A stretch of DNA of 64,000 bases from Alloascoidea africana. Its lineage: Eukaryota; Ascomycota; Alloascoideomycetes; Alloascoideales; Alloascoideaceae. Positions 54,807-64,000 of the stretch are shown here, piece after piece. The position numbers and the translations under genes are program-made. The notes below the pieces were generated by a model that made no database searches, was not told the DNA's origin, and worked only from the letters and a program-made list of their open reading frames with translations. Each line of letters opens with the position of its first letter. The first letter of the stretch is position 1. Location: positions 62,001 through 126,000 of the forward strand of contig JAKTTT010000008.1 in the NCBI GenBank assembly GCA_030581615.1. Reading direction: 5' to 3'.

Positions 54807-56734
54807 TGTTGTCAGCTAAAGTTCATGAACCAGAGAAGCTGAGATCTGGCAAAAGAGAAGAAGCGCGAAGTCTTAAAGGGCCCAGATTATTATTTCCTCA
54901 GACGTCTGAGAATGGAGGGCATTCGGAGATTCGGCACGGGAAAGGCAGTGTGGGCCGGGTAACGCTGACCGCCAAATGCCGGTTTGGGGCTGCCACTGCC
55001 GCCACGGGCAAGCGACTCGGGTGGCTGAGAAGCTAGGCTGGGGGAGCTCTGGGCGGCAGTGGCCTCGGATGCCTTAGCGGTCATCTAGTTTAGCCTGGTT
55101 GGCAAGTTAGGGCTGTTTTCGTGGGTGCTGCCGTGGTTCCAACCGGCCACTAGCGCTGCAGCGTCTTCTGGCACCATCGCCGACCCGGAGCCCAAGCGGT
55201 GGGACCACAATTACTGACACTAGCGCAAAAGGATCGGAGAATGAAAAGGCCATCCCATATTCTCACTCAGATGTGCATCAAGCCCTTCGGATTCTTGACT
55301 TGAACGTAGTATGCGGTCTCATCGGACAGGCTTTTGATACAGTAGATCGCCTCCATGATATGCAGGGCAAGCAGACCTGTCTGAGATATAGTTCCAGATA
55401 CTCTCTGGGCCAAAATGCTACAAAATACCATTCCCAATTGCACATTTGATTTTTTCATGCATCAGAAATGTGTTCCTTGGCATGTATAAAGCGTTTGACG
55501 TGGGCATGTCTTGAGAGGAAAGACTAAAAGCAGTTTGGTTAATGGTTCAAACGTGTGTTTGATCCCTGTTTATTATAGTTTTAAGTAACAATAGTAACAG
55601 GTTTTGATGACTTGTGCAAACCTAACCTCTGCGAATTTAAGGTATTGGACATGCTTCGTCTACTCAAGACATGCTAAAGCAGGACTTTATTGGGATGACA
55701 ATATCTGGTTTTATCTGAGTCTAGCATGTGGGGTTTCGAATTCTACTCTGTGCTTCTGAGGCATGCTGTTTTTACACCAGCACTCTTTGTTCCACCTGAA
55801 TACTCTAGGTTTCAGAGTAGTTTTTCCGAGAAAAAACTCAAATTCACAAACTGGTGCCAGCCAAGGAAAATAACTGCTTCAGCGGTTGATGCCCGCTTTG
55901 AAAAGATGTGTGCTGGGCTTTTGCAGTTTTTGCTCAAGGATGGAATCGAGCTTCTCATTTTGAAGGTTTCAACAAGAACTATTTAAAGCAATCGCTCATC
56001 TTGTATTGTGAGGTTGGACCACGGGAAAGTTCTGCCAAATCGAACGATAGTGATTAATCATTTCGGAACCTGGGAGAATCCTGAAAATGTCACCGAAACC
56101 TTGCCAGTGTATGTAGGGCCGTTAAAGAGCCAATAATGTCTGGGTTCAAACACTCACCCAGTCTTTATATGGCATTAGACTTGAAAACCCGGTTGTCAAA
56201 AATACATTGAAGAGTGCTAATATTGACTGAACAAAAGATGGTACAAATGGAAATGACGATAAGTCAAGCGATTTTTCATCATAATGCAAGTGACTCTGCT
56301 CCCTGTCACAAACTGCTTTTACAATGGGGAAATGCACCCTCTTGGTCTGGCTTGTTGAATGCCACAAAAGATTAGTCGCCACATTATCGCTGATTGGGGT
56401 TCTTTGTGAGGATATGCAGAACAATATGGAAGCGCTTTACCAGGAAGAGCAAAATACAAGTGCATCTGGAGAAACCGATGACTGCTTCGTTTGCTGTCCT
56501 GGAGCGTCCAAAAGGATAGAGATGTGCTGCAGCCAGAGAAATAGGATGTGGGTGTAGTGGACATGGACCAAAAGAAAAAGTCTATACATGGCTTGTCCTG
56601 CGGCTGAACAATTGAGCGAGAATCCGCTTTGGAAAGGTTCTTTGTCCTTTTTTATTGTATCTCCCCACCTTAAACTGTCTTGAATCCTTCTTTTTCATAA
56701 TTGATCTCTTCTTTTTATCTTAAAATTTCAAACG
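54807..56734. other. Sparse region with short uncertain frames
   Basis: About 1.9 kb. The first 350 bp are GC-rich and carry a 64-codon minus frame (54890-55084), basic and Pro/Ser-rich, ending MPSILRRLRK. Another small minus frame is 55267-55458. A plus frame lies at 55726-55986. None matches a family that I know. A possible spliced membrane-protein gene at 56030-56590 is listed separately. Confidence 0.4.
56021..56424 (-). CDS. Possible spliced small membrane protein
   Basis: A minus-strand frame (56146-56424) holds a hydrophobic segment (FVQSILALFNVFLTTGF) and ends in KDW at a GTGAGT donor. A CCCAG acceptor near 56072 would add MINHYRSIWQNFPVVQPHN. The frame is open further upstream except for one TAA, so the true start or a further intron is unclear. 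No family is recognised, and the opposite strand has a competing 77-codon frame. Confidence 0.25.
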
Positions 56735-57208
56735 ATGTTTCACAAAATTCAACACAGGATAAGCTTAGCGCTTCTCCTCTTTGCCATTTCTTACTGCATG
56801 GGAGAAGGAGAATCCTACTGGTACCAGGGACAAATTCCTTCTTGTGCAATAGACTGTTTCTCCAAGTATGGTTCAAAACAGACTGACGAGTCCTCGTTAT
56901 TGAACTGTGTGGGAAACGCTTGTATTCCCGAAGAGAATGGCATAAATACAGTTTACAACTCATTATTGGAACAATACAATAGCTACTATGCAACCAGATT
57001 GAGAACAGATGAAATACCAAACCCCTATCTCACAGCTGCTAAGTCGTCATCTTCCACTTCAGATGAGTCTTTGGAAGGTTCTCAAACAGATTCAACCAAC
57101 GCCAAATCTACCAAAAACAGTGCGACGAATACGAACCTGTGGTGTTTTGATCAGATGCTGACCTACGTTATTCTGGTGATCTTTTGTGTATCTCTACTAT
57201 TTTTATGA
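56735..57208 (+). CDS. Small secreted cysteine-containing surface protein
   Basis: A 157-residue protein with a signal peptide (HRISLALLLFAISYCMG). A short cysteine domain follows: SCAIDCFSKYG and LNCVGNACI. Then comes a Ser/Thr-rich stalk, likely O-mannosylated, and a hydrophobic C-terminus (MLTYVILVIFCVSLLFL), which is either a GPI signal or a membrane anchor. The PSCAxxC start recalls CFEM domains, but the usual later cysteines and Asp are not in place, so membership is uncertain. It is flanked by IZH3 with only 179 bp between convergent stops. Confidence 0.65.
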   Translation: MFHKIQHRISLALLLFAISYCMGEGESYWYQGQIPSCAIDCFSKYGSKQTDESSLLNCVGNACIPEENGINTVYNSLLEQYNSYYATRLRTDEIPNPYLTAAKSSSSTSDESLEGSQTDSTNAKSTKNSATNTNLWCFDQMLTYVILVIFCVSLLFL

Positions 57209-57387
57209 GATCAACATGTGGTAATAATTCTATTTTTTATATCTCTTTCATGCTCACCCCATGGCTCAAATCAGGTCATTTTGCACATAAAACTATGGGC
57301 GCTGCTTGTACAATGTGGGGAAGAGAGTGTTGATATTAGTATCTAGTAAGCTCAAAGAAACTGCCATTAAATTTTAGAGATTTTAAA

Positions 57388-59205
57388 TTATGTAGTCAAC
57401 GTTGAAATATTTGAAAACATGCTAATCATAGCATTGTAATGAAAAGCTATGCCACCAAGAACAAACAAATGCCAAATATTATGAGAACATAAGAAATAAT
57501 CGACCCATGAAAGAGTAATTAGAGACTGCCACAAGGAGTTTGTAGAAGTCTTTATGGAGATCGAAAATTGCTTATAATCTTCTTCAATGCTGTTGTCATC
57601 TTGTACCGCTTTTTCATCATCATTATTTTGTTCATATCTAGAGGTAGCAACTTCAGAATGATGCACACTATGCCGATGGTGGTGATGCGGCATATGTCTA
57701 GTCTCGTAATCACAGCGAAAGCACTCAGGCACCAAAAACCCATAGAAGCCCACCCCTGTTAAATAGCTTGCAAAGCTTTTCCACAAGGGAAAATAAAACC
57801 GAGAGGCTTTGCTGATACCGTAGTAGGAGCACACAGTGGAAAATGCTGCGACTCCTGAAGCTGCCAAGGCTATAAAGAAAAGAATCCTATATGGCCTGTT
57901 TTCTGGCTTATCAAAGTAAGAAGACCAATTGAAAACCAGTCCTAATAGACCACAAGCCGCACTCCATGTTATGTAACAGCCACGCTCAAACGGATGATTA
58001 TAGAGAGCAGTGTATTCTGTTGTCACTATGCTAGCCGTTATGAGAAAGGTTATCCCCGTGTAATCCACGCAGGCACACCGACTTCTCAGTTTGTAGTTTG
58101 AAACATTACTAAAAGTGTGCCAAGAAACAGAACAGAAAAGGCATTTGAAAGATGCTGCTAAGAAATAAAAGACGACCAGTTTATCTACTGTCGTAAGAGT
58201 CTCATAAAAAGAAGTGGAAGGAAGGCCAAAGAAGGAGACATAAAGTACAGCGATAGCGCCAAGCAAATGCGTCCAGATATTGCCAGTCTCATTATGAATT
58301 GCAAATATGCTCTTGACACATGCCATGTATTCTTTCTGGAAGCGGTACCCTCTAAGGATGAACTGGTTCTCGCGCCAAGGTATAGGAAGCTCGTGATACT
58401 TTAAAAGTCTTTGTCGACCAATATTTATTGCTGAAATCACATGTAACTCCAAGTCTTTGATACCTTCTAGATGTTCCAGAACGTTTGTAGAATCTGGTAG
58501 ACCAGAGATGTGTAAACGAGGGCTGTGGTCGTTATAGTATAGGTTTTCTAGAAGAGCGGCCTTTTGCTCGATCAGCTTCAGGCCCGATGCTAGCTTTTCA
58601 GAAAGGGTTGTGCTATTTGTTTTCAGATCGCCATAGGTCGACTCGAGGATTGAAATTACCGCCTCTGCGGCAGCCTTCCCGCGACCGAAAACAGCATTCG
58701 CAGTAGCAGTGGCTTTAGCAGACGAGGGCGAGGAAACGGGGAGTAAATCCCGACAGATTTCTTTTATTGAAATTAAAGTGTCATAAGTTGCCTGAAATGC
58801 CTTTGCTTTGTCCGAACCGACAAGGTTGACGGAATGATTATAAACGTGGGACGCACTAGTAACATCTTTTTCTCCATCTTTCGCAACAAAGTAGCGTTCA
58901 AAGGAGTCCATTCGTCTGTCGATTCTCTCCAAAAAGGTGTCCAGTCTATTCAAAATGGTCTCTTCCAGACTGAGCTCCTCGTCAGAGTTTTGGCTCAGCT
59001 CATCCTCGCTTCTCTCAGAGTCTCCGGAATATTTGTCGAGGCCTATTTCAGTTGCGTCATTCACAAAATCAAGATCGTCGGAATTATCAAAGCCGAGCGT
59101 TTTGAGAACCAGCTCATTACAAACGCCAGCCACCTCGCCATCATAACCCACGCTGCTGTTGTTGGTATTTCGATGTCGTAAGCCAGAAGCTGGATTCTGT
59201 GACAT
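57388..59205 (-). CDS. IZH3: PAQR/hemolysin III family membrane protein Izh3
   Basis: A 605-residue member of the progestin/adiponectin-receptor-like family linked to zinc and sterol homeostasis. The long cytosolic N-terminus (about 270 residues, acidic then coiled coil) is typical of Izh3. The PAQR core has HNETGNIWTHLLG, SWHTFSNVSN, DYTGITFLITASIV and the final metal-site helix SHNIWHLFVLGGIAFHY. The histidines are those of the putative zinc site. A histidine cluster (HMPHHHHRHSVHH) lies in the last loop before the final helix. It is longer than S. cerevisiae Izh3 (543). The YEH lipase gene is divergent. Confidence 0.92.
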   Translation of the reverse strand: MSQNPASGLRHRNTNNSSVGYDGEVAGVCNELVLKTLGFDNSDDLDFVNDATEIGLDKYSGDSERSEDELSQNSDEELSLEETILNRLDTFLERIDRRMDSFERYFVAKDGEKDVTSASHVYNHSVNLVGSDKAKAFQATYDTLISIKEICRDLLPVSSPSSAKATATANAVFGRGKAAAEAVISILESTYGDLKTNSTTLSEKLASGLKLIEQKAALLENLYYNDHSPRLHISGLPDSTNVLEHLEGIKDLELHVISAINIGRQRLLKYHELPIPWRENQFILRGYRFQKEYMACVKSIFAIHNETGNIWTHLLGAIAVLYVSFFGLPSTSFYETLTTVDKLVVFYFLAASFKCLFCSVSWHTFSNVSNYKLRSRCACVDYTGITFLITASIVTTEYTALYNHPFERGCYITWSAACGLLGLVFNWSSYFDKPENRPYRILFFIALAASGVAAFSTVCSYYGISKASRFYFPLWKSFASYLTGVGFYGFLVPECFRCDYETRHMPHHHHRHSVHHSEVATSRYEQNNDDEKAVQDDNSIEEDYKQFSISIKTSTNSLWQSLITLSWVDYFLCSHNIWHLFVLGGIAFHYNAMISMFSNISTLTT

Positions 59206-59414
59206 GGCTAAGTCGACCCTGCTGTGCTCGGATGGAGTGGGAAGGAAGCGTGGGAGCAGCAGCAGATGGTGCCTTTATAACGGGTAACGGAAACCTCCCA
59301 ACGGGCTGCGGGCCGGAAGTACACCCATACACCCCATCCAGCTGCTCGTGGTGGCTCCAGCTCCAGAGCCCAGCGAGATACGGTTCTCTCCTCCAGACCG
59401 AGCCTTGCGGACAG

Positions 59415-60992
59415 ATGCTGAACGAAGACGGGGACGGGGAGGATGGTACAGGCTCCGACTTCACGGAAAGCGACCCTCTGCGCCCTGGTGTGGACGGCTC
59501 GGCTGTCCCCAGCCTCCACAGCCTTCGAAGCCTGCGGGCCTCCAACATTGATACCGGAGCACAGGACAGCAATGCTGTTGCTGTTCTACGACGTGGCTTT
59601 GCGATGCTGTGTTCAGTGCTCTTTCTCTCCTTCTTGATGCTGTTTGCTCTATTGGACTGGGCTTTTGTGTCGGTCAGGGCCAACTTCTCGAGGCGGAAAA
59701 GGGCTGTGGACACAACTCCACAAAGGCGGGAAGATGGATTAGAGCCTGCCCATGATGACGGTGTTTTACCCGAGGAGATTACAAATCAGTTTAAAGCTCG
59801 ATTGTCTAAAGAGGAAAAGAAACTGGTTCCCGATTTAGCCTATTACTTTCGACTCCTGGAGCTTGACCTCGTGGAGTACCGCATAACTACAAGAGATGGC
59901 TTTATCATAAACGTGCAGAGAATAATCGACCCCAAGGAACCGATCTACCAAAACAATACTAGGCCTCCAGTGCTGCTCTTACATGGGCTGCTCCAGTCCT
60001 CTGCTTCGTTTTGTACCAGCGGGAAAAATAGTATCGCTTACCACTTAAAGTCCCAGGGATTCGATGTCTGGTTGGGAAATAACAGGTGTGGTTTTGACCC
60101 CAGCCATTCCAAGTTCACGCCCCAGGACCCGGAAATGTGGCAGTGGGGGATGATTGATATGGCCCTCTATGACATTTCTGCCATGGTGGACCACGTCCTC
60201 GAGAATTCTAGACACGATAAGCTGACTTTTATCGGTCACTCCCAGGGAACAACTCAAATGTTTCTCGCGCTGAGCGACAAGTACAAAAATGTAATTGGGG
60301 GACAGAGACAACTACAGGAAAAGTTGAATCTGTTTATAGCTCTTAGTCCTGCTGTATATGGTGGGCCTTTGCTCTCCAAGTCATTCATCCAGTTCGGGGT
60401 TTTCTTATCTCCCCAGCTGTTCAACGCCTTCTTTGGCGTGCTCTCATTTATGCCTATAATGAACATGATGAGAAGGCAGCTGATGCCCGAGGCGATTTAC
60501 GGGTTTTTTGGATACATAATGTTTCGATTTCTCTTTGGATGGGACGATAAACTATGGGATCCTCGTTTCAGGAGCCGTCACTTTCTGTTCAGCCCAATCT
60601 ACATAAGCGCCAAGCTTATGTCTTGGTGGATGGGAAAAGGAGGATTTGCCGTAAACAAGTGTATTTTTGCAAATCCTGAAAAGCTTTTTAATGATCTACA
60701 GACATTTTCGGGCGGAGTCAACATGGTTGAGGAGGGAGACGCTGATCCAGACCTACAACAATGGTACCAGAGCGATAGATTACCTCCATTTTCGCTCTAC
60801 ATTCCGCTGAACGATAAACTCGTGGATGGAGTAAAGCTGAAGGATCACATCCAGCGCACAGAGCTCACAATACGAGATAAAGTCACGATTCATGAACTAC
60901 CCGGTTATGCACATTTGGATGTTCTATGGGCCGCTGATGTAATAGACCGAGTTGGAAATAGCATTGTAAAAGAGATAAAAGGCATTTTGTGA
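59415..60992 (+). CDS. YEH1: Steryl ester hydrolase (Yeh1/Yeh2 family)
   Basis: A 525-residue alpha/beta-hydrolase that releases sterols from steryl esters. An N-terminal membrane helix (FAMLCSVLFLSFLMLFALLDWAF) anchors it. The lipase fold begins near SKEEKKLVPDLAYYFRLL and has VLLLHGLLQSSASF and DVWLGNNRCGFDPSHS. The nucleophile elbow is GHSQG with Ser at residue 276. The late catalytic His lies in YAHLDVLWAADV. Blocks match Yeh1/Yeh2 better than Tgl1, which has GFSQG. An in-frame ATG at 59199 overlaps the divergent IZH3 start by 7 bp, so I prefer 59415. YEH1 versus YEH2 cannot be settled. Confidence 0.88.
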   Translation: MLNEDGDGEDGTGSDFTESDPLRPGVDGSAVPSLHSLRSLRASNIDTGAQDSNAVAVLRRGFAMLCSVLFLSFLMLFALLDWAFVSVRANFSRRKRAVDTTPQRREDGLEPAHDDGVLPEEITNQFKARLSKEEKKLVPDLAYYFRLLELDLVEYRITTRDGFIINVQRIIDPKEPIYQNNTRPPVLLLHGLLQSSASFCTSGKNSIAYHLKSQGFDVWLGNNRCGFDPSHSKFTPQDPEMWQWGMIDMALYDISAMVDHVLENSRHDKLTFIGHSQGTTQMFLALSDKYKNVIGGQRQLQEKLNLFIALSPAVYGGPLLSKSFIQFGVFLSPQLFNAFFGVLSFMPIMNMMRRQLMPEAIYGFFGYIMFRFLFGWDDKLWDPRFRSRHFLFSPIYISAKLMSWWMGKGGFAVNKCIFANPEKLFNDLQTFSGGVNMVEEGDADPDLQQWYQSDRLPPFSLYIPLNDKLVDGVKLKDHIQRTELTIRDKVTIHELPGYAHLDVLWAADVIDRVGNSIVKEIKGIL

Positions 60993-61081
60993 TTAATAAT
61001 GGGAAGCATTTAGACATAATAAACCATAGACACAACTCTCAGCGTATGACTCCATGTATACAAGCAGAAGATGTCAATGAC

Positions 61082-62203
61082 TCAAGTATCAACAGGTCTG
61101 AACACCAGCTTTGCGCCAGATACTTTGTTATCCTTCAGCATCATGATTGCTTTGAACGCATCGGTTAGCCCATGCTCAAGAATATCAATAGCCATATGCT
61201 TGATAGTTCCATTGTTGATGAGCTTCTCTACCTGAGGAATAAAAACCCTAATGTCTCGAGTAAAAGCCTCTGTGGGATGAAGAGTATAACCATTGGCGAA
61301 AACTGCGTCTTTACCAATGGAAGTGTAAGCAGTTGTTTGCGAAATTGTTACATTTGGTTTGCGATTTTTGATTGATGAACCATCCATCAAATCCAAGTTA
61401 TTTATGTGGATTGGGAGGGTGCCAGACATGGAATCATGACATTGCTGTAATGTTGATTCTGTAGAAACACAATCCATTGCAAGCGTGAGGCTTTCCCCAG
61501 CGTACTCTTTGATATTTTGAATAACTTTTGGATCTTTATAATCAAATACAACTGAAGCACCGAGGTCTTTCAGAACACTTTCGTGCTTGTGTGAGGCAAC
61601 TGCAAGGACTTTCCATCTAAAGCAGTGATGGGCTACTTGAATTGCGAGTTGTCCGACAGAAGTGGCGCCTCCCCAAATCAAACACTGAACGGGTTCTTGT
61701 ATCGGTTTGGCATCAAAAGAGCCTTTCAAAAAATGATGAAGGCCCATGCCCACAGTGCTCAAAGCACACCCCAAGGAAGAAGCACCTTCAAATGTATCGA
61801 CTGTAGAAACAGGAATAAAATCTCCATTCTCCTGAGGCCATGGAACTAGAGGACGTCTTAATTTGACCGAGTTTGTCCAAGTTGCTGCGACATATTCCGA
61901 GAAGCATCCATTATTTGGTCTCTTGACATTGGATCCGAGAACAAAGCAAATGGCAAAGTCGCCAATTTCAAACTTTTCAACTTTACTCCCTTTCTTGACG
62001 ACAACACCAGCAGCGTCTGTTCCTGAAACTGATCCTCTTGCTCCCTTGTCCGACAATAGCATCTTCCAATCGGTTGGGTTTGCAGCTGATGCCATAACTT
62101 TGATTAGGATCTCATCGTCCTCTGGACTTGGTGTGTCAACTGTTTTCACAACCAATGAATCGCCAACCAACACAGCAGCATTTTGAGTAGAAGGAACAGT
62201 CAT
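61082..62203 (-). CDS. Zinc-independent MDR-type reductase (YNL134C/YCR102C, ToxD-like family)
   Basis: A 373-residue medium-chain dehydrogenase/reductase, probably NADPH-dependent on quinones, enoyl or aldehyde substrates. Family blocks are ANPTDWKMLL, SGTDAAGVVV, LIWGGATSVGQLAIQVA (the nucleotide-binding fold) and VVFDYKDPKVI. The catalytic and structural zinc cysteines of alcohol dehydrogenases are absent. It resembles S. cerevisiae YNL134C in length and order of blocks. The physiological substrate is unknown. Single exon. Confidence 0.85.
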   Translation of the reverse strand: MTVPSTQNAAVLVGDSLVVKTVDTPSPEDDEILIKVMASAANPTDWKMLLSDKGARGSVSGTDAAGVVVKKGSKVEKFEIGDFAICFVLGSNVKRPNNGCFSEYVAATWTNSVKLRRPLVPWPQENGDFIPVSTVDTFEGASSLGCALSTVGMGLHHFLKGSFDAKPIQEPVQCLIWGGATSVGQLAIQVAHHCFRWKVLAVASHKHESVLKDLGASVVFDYKDPKVIQNIKEYAGESLTLAMDCVSTESTLQQCHDSMSGTLPIHINNLDLMDGSSIKNRKPNVTISQTTAYTSIGKDAVFANGYTLHPTEAFTRDIRVFIPQVEKLINNGTIKHMAIDILEHGLTDAFKAIMMLKDNKVSGAKLVFRPVDT

Positions 62204-64000
62204 TGAAGGGCAATTGGAAATCTAGTGACAGGAAGAGCAAAGTGACCCTTTTTAAATAACACTGGGAAGATTTTTCTTGTTGTCCTGCGGTGTATTTCCA
62301 AATATGGATTTCACAGAATTAACATGACACCAACCTTAGTAATAGGAAATTAGGAACCAACACATCCTGATGAAGAGCCGGGTGTACCAAATTCCGTACA
62401 TTTCAAAGAATCGCTGATTGACTTGATATAGGTTTAGAGGAGTATTTGAAACAGAATATCATCAAAGACTTTATGCCTGTTCTGTGATCATCCTCCTACT
62501 TTAAATCTGGCAAAGCGTATTATGAAAAAGAAGAGCTGCTGGTTTGGTTTCCCTTGCTTCGATCTCTGGCCAACAGCTCAGATGATCAATTTATTCTTAT
62601 GATCATTAGTGATATGAGAAGCTGGAGACTTGCTTGGTACTATATACCATTGATTACAATAAAGTTGATGTTTTGTGTCTTGCCTATTCCATGGTAGTAA
62701 GAATTTTGAAAACATAAATGACTGTAAGCTACGAGAAGTAGTCACATAAATCCTTTGTGCTCTTGTTTTTGATCACAAAGACCCAGTTGGCTCTATATGG
62801 GAAGCTTTAGTAAAGCTGAATTCAAAGGGACATTTGATTCCAAAATTGAAAAGAAGCTAGAGCTTGATTAAAACGCTTGAAAGAATACATATCTCTAAAT
62901 TCACTTGAAGAAGTGTAATAATCATGGCATCATTTCGGACCTATCACCAATTCTTTGATTCATGTCTTTAGAGAATTTTCAGTTGATTTGCATAAAAGTT
63001 TCGATAGTTTTGGAGTGATTTCAAAAATTGATCAAATATTGTTAAATGGAACAGATTCTCTAGTTTAGGATGTGTGCTGGGGTGAGAAAAGGATTAATTG
63101 TTTAATCATCTGGAGGCAATGTCCGTTGATCTTGATTTGCTCATTAAAATACAGTCAATCTCGCTAATCTGCCCAAGGTGAACGCTGAACGATGATTACA
63201 GAATGCCCGTAAATCAATCTTTCAACTTCTTCTACAAAGACACCAGTTCTCCAAATTTCGGCCGCTCATCGAATGAAAATGGCCAATATAGTTGTAACCC
63301 GTCAAACATAAGTAGGTCATCGGATAAATATCAATCCAACGCAATGCGTCAAAACTTTAGAACGGCTCCATCCTGCGTCTCAACTTAATCGCTATTACAT
63401 GAACTGTGTCAATTAGTAAGATAGTTTTGACAACCCCATTAGCAAAATCAAAATAGGCATTCGAGGAAACTTCCCAATAAGCCTTTCTCCGTTTTGGAAT
63501 AGCATATAATGCTTTACGGCTCGGAGTAACAGCTTCTTGTCTACTGTTCTTATCAACCCTTACAGAAAAATGGAAAGAGCAAGTGTTTTGGCATTACATA
63601 GTTAGATCGTTTCGACTTTACTTTGTGTTCGAGACTAAGGCCCCCAGTGTCATCTGAAATCATCCAATGAAGATAGACTTTTTATCCATTTTTCTTTTTA
63701 ATCTCCTGTGTAGCCTTTTCATCAAGTGAAATCTTGTCAATGACGACTGAGCGGACCTAATCCATGTGACACAAGCTTGAACAAACCAACACAAAAAAAT
63801 CATTAATAAATTAACGTCAAGACGAATTTATCGCTAATTTTCAGGAATATAAAGCTATCTAATGACCATCTGGCAAGTTCTTGAGTTGCGGTCTGTCTTG
63901 CCTCATATCCTACGGCCTTTTCTTTTTGTCGGGGTTAGGAGTCTATAACCTGGAGGTGCAAAAGTTTGATGTTCATCATACTTGAACAGATCAACAGTCG
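62204..64000. other. AT-rich region without recognised genes
   Basis: About 1.8 kb to the window end. Only short frames are seen, such as 63203-63388 (61 codons, Ser/Asn-rich), which shows no family resemblance. It may be promoter DNA or an eroded gene. Confidence 0.45.

Noticed and set aside
59199-59414. Upstream start for the YEH lipase
   Set aside because: It would overlap the divergent IZH3 start codon and adds 72 residues unlike the family. The Met at 59415 fits better.

Overview
This window is nuclear DNA from a budding yeast (Saccharomycotina). Nearly every gene has a clear Saccharomyces-type orthologue: CDC16, HSV2, SDS3, NCS2, SRV2, ARP5, FAR11, LSM12, TOM22, EPT1/CPT1, an NDT80-family factor, a PIR cell-wall protein, LYS1, eIF5A, MRS2, INH1, AMN1, EMC7, RPS14, RPL39, YIP3, CCC2, IZH3 and a YEH steryl-ester lipase. 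Three things separate it from S. cerevisiae. First, it has many introns: I reconstructed 24 introns in 14 genes, mostly 53-80 nt with CTAAC-like branch sites close to the acceptor. Second, it carries a PRP4-type spliceosomal kinase and an NSRP1-like splicing protein. Third, CUG reads as leucine at invariant leucine positions, so it is not a CUG-Ser or CUG-Ala yeast. An early-branching or intron-retaining lineage is my inference; I cannot name the species.

Layout. 1-6.4 kb: tandem CDC16, HSV2 and SDS3, GC-rich and full of dipeptide repeats. 6.4-20 kb: dense, mostly divergent and convergent housekeeping genes with introns (COX23, NCS2, SRV2, ARP5, FAR11, LSM12, TOM22, EPT1). 20-28.8 kb: NDT80-like factor, PIR protein, LYS1, eIF5A and PRP4 kinase. 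28.8-34.7 kb: an AT-rich, gene-poor block with only short eroded reading frames. 34.7-39 kb: NSRP1-like, MRS2 and INH1. 39-42.7 kb: a second gene-poor block holding one tRNA-Ser(AGA). 42.7-54.8 kb: an unknown zinc-finger-like protein, AMN1, EMC7, the divergent ribosomal pair RPS14/RPL39, YIP3 and CCC2. 54.8-62.2 kb: a sparse stretch, then a small secreted cysteine-containing protein, IZH3, YEH lipase and an MDR reductase. 62.2-64 kb: nothing recognisable.

How the genes relate. There is no single pathway or operon-like system. Themes that recur are splicing (PRP4 kinase, NSRP1-like, and many introns including a 10-nt exon), mitochondria (COX23, TOM22, MRS2, INH1), membrane lipids and secretion (EPT1, YEH, YIP3, EMC7), metals (CCC2, IZH3, MRS2) and cell-cycle or meiotic control (CDC16, FAR11, AMN1, NDT80-like). 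I saw no CRISPR array and no intact mobile element. The most unusual features are the seven-exon EPT1 gene, whose catalytic motif is divided among three exons, and the widespread hexanucleotide repeats that encode alternating dipeptides.
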